Shown piece by piece: positions 21,557-30,942 of a DNA stretch of 64,000 bases. How positions within the stretch are numbered: position 1 is the first letter of the stretch; each line of letters starts with the position of its first letter. The DNA comes from Skeletonema tropicum (lineage: Eukaryota; Bacillariophyta; Thalassiosirophyceae; Thalassiosirales; Thalassiosiraceae), in assembly GCA_037178625.1 (NCBI GenBank), contig CM074137.1:806001-870000 (forward strand). The letters are read 5' to 3'. The position numbers and the translations under genes were made by a program. Under the pieces are notes generated by a model. It was given only the letters and a program-made list of their open reading frames with translations, ran no database searches and was not told the origin of the DNA.

Positions 21557-23119
21557 CTAACAAGTGTATGCAGAAAATCCAGGTGCAAGAATCATCTCCT
21601 GGAACGTTTCGACACGAATTCGAGGATCGATCAAACTTTGAAGCGTCATGAGTACTCTAACATTATCATTATCCAGCATAGAAACGTCAGAATGACAATT
21701 CATCAAATTGCGGATCATTCGCTCCCAAACTTGCTGATGAGAAATGGGTTTGGCCATCTCATCATTCCATGCCAGACCATACTGCGCAACAATAGAGTTT
21801 AAACCTGAATAAGATAGTTGCTTCCCTCCATGAAATACATCAACATACACGCGCTCAGCGTAGGGAACGCCTTCTTCATAAGGCAATCCTATTACGATAT
21901 GACCTGGTAAGCCGATCAGGTCCAAGTGTGCCCCACAAACTCTCCTTACAATAGCCGTGTAAACAATTGCAAGTGTGATTGGGATTCCTGTCTTACGAGC
22001 CAATACCTCATGTAAAAGAGAATTATTCGGATCATAATAATTTGTTGTGTTTCCTTTGAACTTGAACGGAGAATCGTCACCAAATATTGATTGCATCTCT
22101 TGTATAACCTCCAGCAAGGGGAAACTTGCACATTGTCCAAGCCTCTTTTCAAGACCCGACTTGATGTCTCCGGCCAGCTCGCATAATCGGATATCGATGT
22201 CATCATAGATGTTATCAAATAAATAAGGAGCAGACGGATCTTGTCGATTCGCTCTAATGGTCCGGGAAATAGTCAAATAAAACTTGGCAATGACCGAGGC
22301 ACCTGCCTCAATAGGATGCATCGAAGATTTCTTTGCCTGTAGAAATTTCCATTGTTGATATGCATGCAGCCGATATATCCCATTAAGCACCCTTTGACAC
22401 TTGATCATAACCTGCTTCGTGTCGCACCCGGATCTATGACAAATACTTTCTCTCTTGCTCTTATCATATTTTTTTGTTTCATTAAGCGTTTTGAATAATT
22501 GTAGGTGAGAGCAGCGCTCTACCAATTCGGGGTTATTTTTTGTAAAGTCGCTGAGAAAGACAATAGCTTGTGCATGTCTTAAACAGTCAATGATATCCTC
22601 TCCACCTTCCATCAAAGTAATCCAACTATGATTGTCTGCGCTTTCATCCAAACCTTTCATTCTGCGCACCATCCCACCGACGACAACACGACGATCCTCG
22701 CCCTTCGCACCAAAATCAATGTTGTTGAGTCGTTCAAACACGCTATGATCCAGTCGACGCCTGCGCACAAATTCTTGGAACCCTGTAATCTCCGTATTCA
22801 CCCGATGAACATTAAACTTATTTTCTTGTGACCACTTGATAAATTCCGTGTTGTTTTCATTCAGCATTCCCTTTCCATTTGTCCAGATGATGGCTATTTG
22901 TGCATTCCAAATATCGTGGCAGTCGTTCGAAATCTTATCCCGATAGTAAATGTCAGTAGCCCGCAGTTGGAGGAGATCCTCCCAGAGAAGATGAGAAAAG
23001 ATCATATCTTGAACATCGGGTGGGATGAAAAGTAAATGCGGATCTTCATCATCTGCCGTTTTTAGATTCATCATCTGTCTTTGTAGGGTATGCTCACTGC
23101 TTCCATCGCTACTCTCCAT
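21557..23119 (-). CDS. F-box protein with SirB1/transglutaminase-like domain (FBXO21-like)
   Basis: 520 residues from ATG 23119, no intron. An F-box-like segment lies near the N-terminus (LLFIPPDVQDMIFSHLLWED, about 29-48, then LLQLRATDIYYRDKI). The C-terminal half carries the SirB1 N-terminal/transglutaminase-like-2 fold: SLLHEVLARKTGIPITLAIV, then HLDLIGLPGHIVIGLP and YVDVFHGGKQLS, containing the conserved His and Asp of that domain. This combination is that of human FBXO21-type proteins, substrate adaptors of SCF ubiquitin ligases. The middle region is divergent. Substrates are unknown. Confidence 0.8.
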   Translation of the reverse strand: MESSDGSSEHTLQRQMMNLKTADDEDPHLLFIPPDVQDMIFSHLLWEDLLQLRATDIYYRDKISNDCHDIWNAQIAIIWTNGKGMLNENNTEFIKWSQENKFNVHRVNTEITGFQEFVRRRRLDHSVFERLNNIDFGAKGEDRRVVVGGMVRRMKGLDESADNHSWITLMEGGEDIIDCLRHAQAIVFLSDFTKNNPELVERCSHLQLFKTLNETKKYDKSKRESICHRSGCDTKQVMIKCQRVLNGIYRLHAYQQWKFLQAKKSSMHPIEAGASVIAKFYLTISRTIRANRQDPSAPYLFDNIYDDIDIRLCELAGDIKSGLEKRLGQCASFPLLEVIQEMQSIFGDDSPFKFKGNTTNYYDPNNSLLHEVLARKTGIPITLAIVYTAIVRRVCGAHLDLIGLPGHIVIGLPYEEGVPYAERVYVDVFHGGKQLSYSGLNSIVAQYGLAWNDEMAKPISHQQVWERMIRNLMNCHSDVSMLDNDNVRVLMTLQSLIDPRIRVETFQEMILAPGFSAYTC

Positions 23120-23748
23120 TGTGTTGATGCTATGTAGGAATTACAAATGCTACGAAACTGCTATGAACTTCTGCTCGCTCTCTATCCCTGCGTGCATCGG
23201 ATCGGTGTGGGTGATGCATAGAAGATGAAAGCCTTGCAAAACACAGAGAGGATGAAGAATGAAGATTGGAGAAGGGTGGAAGACGGGCGGAAAATTCAGT
23301 ACCAGTTCCTACATGGACTATCGTAGATCTGTAGACAATTATTGAAGACTTCCTAAAACTGAAGCTATTCTAGCCAAAAGGGAGGGAAACGAGAACGAAT
23401 ATTGGTTGCATCAGTCGAGAGGCGGTTGAGAGAGGGAGAGAGGGAGGGGGAACATGCCATCACCTAGCACAGGCGAGAAGAGAAGTGACGGCCTTGCTGC
23501 TGAACTACGAGATACAATAGGCCGCACTCGTCAAATTACCTAAAATGGGCAAGTTCAGATCCAGCTTGCCCAGTAAATAGTTCCTGAATACAATCATAAA
23601 CTTATCATTTATTTTCATCTGGGGGCAGCTGAAACAGCTGCGCATTGTTAAGAGTTAATGCATAATGCACACAAGGTGACTTGGTTTGAGAGTCGAAAGA
23701 AGGTAGCTCATGATATAGTATGCTTTAACACGCACAATTGTCTTCAAG
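23120..23748. other. Intergenic, no gene seen
   Basis: Probable promoter of the F-box gene at the left; the right half contains GGGAGAGAGGGAGG-type purine tracts. No frame supported. Confidence 0.35.
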
Positions 23749-25165
23749 TTAGAGCGAACAACACGGATCCTTGCACTTCAAATGCACCTCATCAATACGA
23801 GCAAGTATTTCCTCATCCAACGATACATCATCTACAAACGGTGCCAGATTCTCCTTCAGCTGTTCCATTGTCGTTGCACCAACAATTACAGAGCCATTCT
23901 TATTAACAAACTCGCGACTGCGTACAAATCCAATGGCAAGCTCAGATGGGGTCATTCCGGCATCACTTGCAATTTGGGAATACTCCTCTGTTGCATCTAG
24001 TGTTGTTTTCGTTGCAAAGTTAGGATGCCATCTCTTCATGTAATCTTCGAAACGAAGAAATCTTGAATTGGGTGTTGACGCGAGACCGCTGCTGGAAATA
24101 TGTCTTTTGTTATACTTGCCACTAAGCAACCCACCCGCCAACACTGACCAGGGCAGCAATCCAATATCATAGTGATGACAAGCCTCAGCCAATTCCGAGT
24201 CAAAGCGACGATCTAACAAGTTGTATGAGTTTTGAATGGTTGCCAACTTATCCCGAATGCCAACTTGTTCACACGCATTGATCCATTGGCATACACCAAA
24301 TGTAGACTCATTCGACAGACCAATGTAGCGAATCTTTCCCTCATCAATCATATCCTTGAGTGCCGATGCAGTTTCCATGATTGATACCTCATCATTCTCA
24401 CGTTGCTGCGCTTGTTTGTGATGAAAAGTCGTCATACCAAACGCAGGAACATATCTATCGGGCCAATGAACCTGATATAAATCAATATAATCTGTGTTCA
24501 TTCGACGTAATGATGCATCTACAGCGTTTTTGACGGAGGTAGAGTCCAATCGACAATCTGGCGGAGGAGAAATTGGTTCATTAGGATAGGATCTGGCAGC
24601 TGCTACAGGTGAATTGGGAGAATACCCACTAATTTTGGTAGCAATCACCAAATCCTCACGAGAGACACGATCCTTAGCGATGTAGCGTCCCAATATATCT
24701 TCTGTTGCTCCAGCACGATAATGCTACCGACACAGCACACATGTTGGTTAGTCATAATTTCGCCCCTAGAGGGCTAATCAGACGTACTTTAAAATTTCTG
24801 TTATATTATTATTTTGTTGCTCCAGCACGATAATCGGGACTTGTCAAAGGAACAGGGTACAATTCTGCTGTATCGATGAAGTTGCATCCATTAGATGTTG
24901 CATAGTCAAGTTGTTGGAAGGCATCGTCATCGTTATTTTGTATTCCGAACGTCATCGTTCCCAAACATGATTCTGAGACCAGCAGATCGGATTTGCCGAG
25001 GTAACGGGCGTTGCAAATGTTGGTGGCTGATACTGACGATGTGGAGATTGATAGGGAATTGGCGGCTGCAGTGAGCATGCTCAGCCCAAGGAATGACGAT
25101 GATGATATCATTCTACAACAACTGCGTCTTTGAAGTCGAGAGGAATATGACGCGATGTGCATCAT
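23749..25165 (-). pseudogene. Aldo/keto reductase with its single exon split by a SINE fragment
   Basis: The N-terminal frame (25165-24835; ATG at 25240 also possible) encodes a Ser-rich presequence and the start of a TIM-barrel reductase with CLGTMTFGIQN and FIDTAELYPVP (catalytic Asp and Tyr). The C-terminal frame (24702-23749) gives LVIATKISGYSP (catalytic Lys), DLYQVHWPDRY (His), YIGLSNES and VIVGATTMEQLKENL, the usual NADPH-binding end. Between them lie 92 foreign bases plus a second copy of a 20-bp target sequence. Removing one target copy and the insert joins SPDYRAGAT directly to EDILGRY with no base missing. The insert brings stops at once (AAATAATAA), and I found no splice pair that would remove it cleanly. 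So this copy should make only a truncated protein, unless the insertion is heterozygous. Confidence 0.8.
24723..24814 (+). mobile_element. 5'-truncated SINE fragment inside aldo/keto reductase exon
   Basis: 92 bp from GCTACCGACACAGC to TTATATTATTATTT, with the family tail TAATTTCGCCCCTAGAGGGC and GACGTACTTTAAAATTTC. It is bounded by a perfect 20-bp direct repeat, 24703-24722 and 24815-24834 (begins TGTTGCTCCAGC). A long target duplication with a preserved 3' end and lost 5' end is what target-primed reverse transcription leaves. Antisense to the host gene. Confidence 0.9.
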
Positions 25166-25385
25166 GATGATAATATTGTACGCTACTTTGTTTTTGCTGG
25201 CGTCAGGCGTCACCGCCCTCCGCTCCGCTCCCGCTCCCATCAACGTTGTGACTCACAATTCAAATGCGACAGCGTCCGTCGCCCGTCAACCGTCAAAGCT
25301 CTTGATGATGCGGTCTGTCGTGTCTCCACAAACAGAAATGAAACATTGTTGTTTTTTGATCACATGCAATCAGCATCGCTGCTAT

Positions 25386-25735
25386 GGACCTACCGCGAAC
25401 TAAACCCCCCCCTGGGTATAAACATTTTGGCTAGCCTGCTCTAGGTGGGTATGGCTTGAGTTTTCACCCAAGAGACCCCGCCACCCCTCCACAATCCACG
25501 ACATCATGATGTTGTGTGTTGATGCAGTGCTGGATCGAATTGTGCAGTCATTGGATCTTGTTGCGATGATATACGAAGGTTGACTCTATTAGCCTCGAGG
25601 TGATCACAATCAAGTGCAGCAACTTGAGCCCACTACTCTAGTTGAAACCGGAGGAGGTGGGTATAAATATTTTGGCTAGGCTGTGATTTGGAGGGTGGGT
25701 ATAAGCCGAGTAGGTGGATAGTTCGCGGTAGGTCC
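25386..25735. mobile_element. Small TIR element (~350 bp), family unknown
   Basis: Perfect 17-bp terminal inverted repeats GGACCTACCGCGAACTA at 25386-25402 and its complement at 25719-25735. Inside, GGGTATAAAyATTTTGGCTAG occurs twice as a direct repeat (about 25417 and 25661). No coding frame and no clear target duplication, so the assignment as a DNA element is tentative. Confidence 0.55.
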
Positions 25736-26059
25736 CTGTAGTACAGCTCTCTCTCTCTTTGGAAAAGAGGAGTTGTACTTCTAGGTACCAGTAGTCATGT
25801 TATGTAGATAGTTTACTGTTACGTAGACAGATCTTTAATGTGCGTACCGAAATATGTACTGAGGCCCCGTAAGCCGTAAGCCTCCAGATATTATTGCTGC
25901 GCCCTCCGAGTAGCCTCCGAGTACACATTGAAACGAATGTAAGTGGTAGATGAAGTTAAAAAACAAAAGGACATGACCTCAACATCGGATGTGTGAATGA
26001 AAACAAGGCAGGCTCGCATAGCACATAATAAGACTGATCGTGATACCAAAATACATACT
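25736..26059. other. Intergenic, no gene seen
   Basis: Short repeated CCTCCGAGTA near 25910; nothing coding. Confidence 0.3.
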
Positions 26060-26290
26060 CATTATAAAAATAATATAACAGAAATTTTAAAGTACGTCTG
26101 ATTAGCCCTCTAGGGGCGAAATTATGACTAACCAACATGTGTGCTGTGTCGGTAGCATTGATAGTGCTCTATACTGCCTCCACAACTGTTTCTCAGATCG
26201 CACTCCAAGCCAGAAGACCTAAATAGTCTCCTGGCCAGGATTAGTTCAACCATACGGTTGTTTACGTCGTCGATTTCTCGAGTTCATTGA
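26060..26290 (-). mobile_element. Longer SINE copy, inverted
   Basis: On the minus strand, the tail TAATTTCGCCCCTAGAGGGC to TTATATTATTTTT is nearly identical to the aldo/keto reductase insert, including GCTACCGACACAGCACACAT. Here it continues upstream into a body with GGAGTGCGATCTGAGAAACA (about 26190) and AATCCTGGC, both shared with the full-length copy at 10.63 kb. This links the short tails to the tRNA-headed element. The 5' limit is approximate. Confidence 0.75.
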
Positions 26291-26849
26291 GGACTGCGTC
26301 TATTGTCGGCTGTCCCTCCTCACGATACAATACTACTCTATTTGCGTGTTCCTCGGTACTCATTATAAAAATAGTTTAGTCCTATTGTACATCTATCATA
26401 TCATCTTAACTTAATTGATCATCTAATTAATCCTCTAAGCTACGACAAGACTGATGGTTTCATCTTCCTCAAAAGCCGCACCAATTCTTTAGACCATGTA
26501 CCTTTCGCTTACTGAGTCACCCAAACTCCAAGCGTCTGCCAAAACTGATGGAAGAGGAGGAGGCTCAATTGTAGAGCTAGTCATATATCTAGAGCTGATC
26601 CTTGTCTGCATCCATGTGCATGAGTGCGAGCGCCAGGATCACCTACATCGACGGGTCGGCCCATGCAGTTCCACTGCGTCACCCTCTCCCAAATATGTAG
26701 TACTTTCACCCGGCGTTCCATCTCCTATCGCCATCCTGAATCTTCCAATCTTTTTTCTCCTTCGCTTCAACTCTCATCGCTGACCTATCGCCAGCTAAGA
26801 TCAGAATATTGAAAAGATCTTTTTTGCTGCCGGAGGTTGGATATCCCTA

Positions 26850-29815
26850 GTGAGTTTTGAGATTGAGTATTCAATCTCATCCGAAATGAGATTGAATATT
26901 CAATCTCATCTCATTTACTAGTGTTTCATACTATATGCGCGCGTGAGAGCGCACAAAAAGTCCGCCATAAAATTTTGACACTAGTTCAGAATATCTGAGT
27001 TTTACCAATAAAATAACTAACTCTCCTATTGTCTACAATTCAATAACAATATGCGAAGAAAAACTTATCAAAGTCAACATAAGTCTTATCAGTTATATAC
27101 CAGACCATCTCATAGATCGCTCGATTGGCAATCAACGTGCCCGGGTGGGAGAGGCATCGGAGGAAGAGGACGATGATGCAACTATCATAGCCAACTGATC
27201 ATCTTCCTGTTCATTAGTGTTGCAAGGCCTGCATAGGTTCGGATGCGCAATATGATAGCAGCTCCGACCTTGAATAATAGGTTGACCATTTATTTCTCCA
27301 ACCTCAACGTAGAATGGAGGAACATCGCCCCTCGATAGATCTACAAGAGATGGATTCTCACGTAGCAGCCTCGCCTTCAATGAATCATTGCCTCGTAAGC
27401 GCTCCAGTATCTTACTGCTGCGGTCCTTATCAAAACAAAGAACTCGTTTACATCCCACGCACATTGTGATAACATTTTTCTGTCCGCAGAGATCGCAAGT
27501 TCCATTTTTGTGCACGAAGCCTTCTCCATCAGTCTCCCGTCTGAACATTCGTGATATGTTTCCTGTACAATTCGTATAACGTTGTATGAGGTCATCGTAG
27601 TTGGTATGATTTGTTGCGGCGTTCTTTGACTTCCCTTTTCCAAGAGGCGTAGCTCCTGTGCTGCCGATGCTCCCAAGAATTGAGTGATCCTTTTGGACAC
27701 GTGTAGTCTGTCTCCGTGGGTCGAACCGTGGAGCAGCAGCTACGACGTAGTTGTTTTCGGCAGGGACTATAGCGGTGGAAGATTGTTCATTTTTAGCATG
27801 CTTTTTTGCTGATCTAATAAGCTTTTCAACCAGGACCCGTAGAGAATCGTGGAATGAATAACGTTGGTTATTCCTCTGACGGACGGATTGAATAGTATCA
27901 GTAGAGGGGTCGGGCTCCTTCCTTGCGGTGACAGCTTGGACTGGTCGATGAAACAGGACACCATATATCATGAGTTCACGGGCAGAAATTGTCGTCTGCG
28001 GTGTCTTGACAGGCAATATAGTTTTGCAATTCCAAGTGAATCTTGTGGTCGTATCAGAACCACCCTCCCTCATCTTCATCGCAATCACTGTTCATGGCAA
28101 GTGATACTTGGCCCGTGCCGCTTCTATACGCCATGATTTTCAGCAAGCTATCCTTCCATCGGCCATACGCAACAAATAATGAACGTCCTTTGTTCGTGTC
28201 AATCATTTCTCGTTTACCCCGGCGCTCTCTAGGTTGATCGTAAGTGTATGTCGCCCAATAACTCCTCATTAAGGTACCAAAGATAGTACCAGAAAGTCCA
28301 AGGATTAGGAGCATGACGGGCACTTTCCAATACCCACGATCGGAACAGAACACAATTCCTGATAGAGCAACATCTCGAGCAGCTCCGACAGTAAACCGGT
28401 GTTGGAACATAAATCTGAGCATATAATCATAGTTGTCTCTCTCGGTCTCGCCTTGGCGTCTCACTCGAAAGCATAGAGGGAATCCAGTGGCAGCCGACAC
28501 TGCGGAGTCTATAGTCATTCCTCTGACCCCAGTTCTCACATGCATTAGTCCACACATTCCACATAAGTGGTTCTTGTCCCTTTTCACGTTAAGAGAACTG
28601 AACTGGAAATGAACTTTATCGTCGTCCAGTGCAATACGCAACTTGTTTTTTGCGGTTCCGCCTGTGCTTGAATTTATTGATCGAAGGAAGAGTTCACGAC
28701 AATCCTCATTCAAAGCAGTCTCAACTTCCTCCCAGAAGTACGTTGATTTTCCGTCCTTGCCTGCAACTTCAATCTTTCGCCAGATAGCATTCAAACTTTC
28801 TTGATCCATATAATCGTCGTATTTGATGTTGGGGTGGTCCTGTAGATGTTTGGGTGGTTTTCCCAACTCTGCCGCAAAGTAAAAAGTTGCTAGGAACTTG
28901 TAGATGTCGTAATGCTCCATGCTCAACGCCCTAGATAATGTCTGGACCAAACGACTGCCATCTCCAAAAAGGTGCTCATAAATCCCATCGATGGTTTTTG
29001 GTATGTCTTTCTCATCTAACGTCTTGTAGAGCTCATCGTATTCGTCCTTTAAGATAGATACCATAGATTGTCGTGCATTAGCAAACGACACCCGCACTCG
29101 CTTTGTATCTCGAGGACGGATCTTCTTATACTGGTCAGGTTCCGGGATGTCTTTCGCTGCTTCTTGGTTATTGCTACCAACGAAACGGAATTTGTTCGTA
29201 TCTGAATCCAGTTCCATTCCTCTCCAATGCTCAATGGATGGCGGCTCCTCCATCTCTAACCCATCTCCTTCTGTGATTCCATCGTCCGCTACATGACTAT
29301 CAACTGTGTCAACCGATTGGTCATCTCTAAAGCTATCGTCATCATGGTCACCCGTGGAGAAGTCTACATCATTGTCATCACCGAAGGTGAGATTTCCTTC
29401 ACCACCACTGTTTTGATTTGTGGCTTCCACAGCATCGGCGGCATCGGCATCGCTGCCATCATCTTCTCCGTCGACGAGACGGCTTCTCTTCCGGCGGCTG
29501 GACATCGTTTAATAGTAACCTACTGCTTATGGCATGAAGCCAGCAGGGATAGTGGACGCCAATAGAGCCGTTCATGTTTTCACGGGACCGTGCCATGATT
29601 GCTCTTGCCTCTTTCTAGCTCTCTAGAGAGGGGGAGGAGGGAGCATCTATGTCTAAGTGCGAAAGCGGTGCTTTGAGGGTGCCAAAAAACTAGTGCTTAC
29701 AGATTTTGACAACTACTTAGTTAGATATTGCGCGCACTATAAAATGTATACACTAGCAAATTGGATGAGATTGAATATTCAATCTCATCGCGCTGAAACG
29801 CGCTCCAAAACTCAC
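26850..29815 (-). mobile_element. 2.97-kb DDE DNA transposon flanked by TA
   Basis: The two ends read GTGAGTTTTGAGA (26850, plus) and GTGAGTTTTGGAG (29815, minus), each preceded by TA. Just inside lie copies of the palindrome ATGAGATTGAATATTCAATC and its completion to 24 bp: two at the left (one with a mismatch) and one at the right. Then CTAGTG and a GCGCGC patch follow on both sides in inverted order. The interior is a single transposase unit on the minus strand. The subterminal palindromes are probable transposase binding sites. Short direct repeats CTAAGATCAGAATATTGAA also occur outside both ends (26793 and 30358). Confidence 0.75.
27132..29505 (-). pseudogene. Transposase, PiggyBac-like DDE type with C-terminal zinc-binding domain, one frameshift
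   Basis: Starts at ATG 29505 with an acidic N-terminus and basic patch (MSSRRKRSRL). The middle shows LRIALDDDKVHFQFSSLNVK and IVFCSDRGYW, where the Asp residues fit positions of a DDE/D catalytic core; the general layout recalls PiggyBac-type transposases of protists. The frame closes at 28054, but coding continues in another frame from about 28088 to 27132 with a zinc-binding module CDLCGQKNVITMCVGCKRVL. The overlap (28054-28088) contains GGGAGGGTGG, so one base lost or gained there is the likely cause. TA flanks are not the TTAA expected of true PiggyBac, so the superfamily is open. Could be an inactive copy or an assembly error in a multicopy element. Confidence 0.65.
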
Positions 29816-29817
29816 TA

Positions 29818-30942
29818 TGGAGCTAAGTGACAAATTATGGAAGAAAGCATATGAACGCAACCGAGATCGTACCAGTATGTCATCAATGGTACACTACTTA
29901 TGGATATTGAAGATACTCATATCCCGATTAATGGGAATCGTCCCATTTATCTACCGCAAGTTGAACGTCGAATCTTCTGCGATCGTCGGTTCAGCAGAAC
30001 TTATTTTCCCGCCATATCTTTACACAAGATACTAAATCCAATGACCATGGCGCTCACAATAATAAGAATAATGAAATAGTAATAACTACGTTGGAATACA
30101 TCCGCTGCCTCAAGGCACACTGTACTACATCAATACTTCGATAGTCGAGTAGGACGCACAACAGCAGAGCTTCAGTGCTTCGTGTCCGGCTTCTTAGGAA
30201 TTTGACGTCATTACTCCCAGCATCTTTACCGGTCCTAGTCCAACGCTTCATCGGGTGAAACCTCTCGCTTCGGCCACGTTCACTTCTTCTAGTTAGTTTG
30301 ACCTTTGGGTACTCGCATCGATTGTATGACTTTTGACAGATAATTCTCATGCAAGACTAAGATCAGAATATTGAAGAGATCTTTCTCAGCTGGTTTTGAG
30401 AATTTGACAGCGTGACTTGTGCTTTGAGTAGTATCCATCTCTACAGTGTTTTTTGTTAGGAGGGATGTATGTCCATCACACATCATGGATCCATCTGTGT
30501 AAGACTGTGTGACTTTGATGGAGCTTCAAAACTGACACGTCATCATTGTATTATATCTTCTGATTCTGCATCAGGCAGCAGAAGATTGCTTCTTCTTCAG
30601 CTTCAGCTTCAGGCAGTGGAACCTCATGCTCATGCACATCCAAACGCAAAAAATCACACAAAAAGATCACTTCATTGATGTCATAACTTTTTTTGAGGAG
30701 ATTGATGTACATCAAATTCTTCTGAGCTACGTAGGTGAGTTTGTTGACTTTTGACCACCAGCTGAGATAATAATTTCGTGATTGTGCATCATCGCGCTTT
30801 GTCCTCATTGCCATTGCAGCATCAGCTCTATGCTCTATTCTCAATTCTTTCTCTCACTAACCAATATTGTTCTCTGTTACTATTAGTTGAATCTCCTTCT
30901 CCAAATCCAAAGCCTAGTATAGCAATATATAGCATTAGCATC
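29818..30942. other. Intergenic between transposon and discoidin-domain gene
   Basis: Only short unsupported frames. Contains the second copy of CTAAGATCAGAATATTGAA (30358). The last ~100 bp should include the promoter of the secreted protein gene at 30943. Confidence 0.35.

Noticed and set aside
29817..30035. Plus-strand 72-residue frame
   Set aside because: Begins at the transposon edge and has no motif; likely chance.
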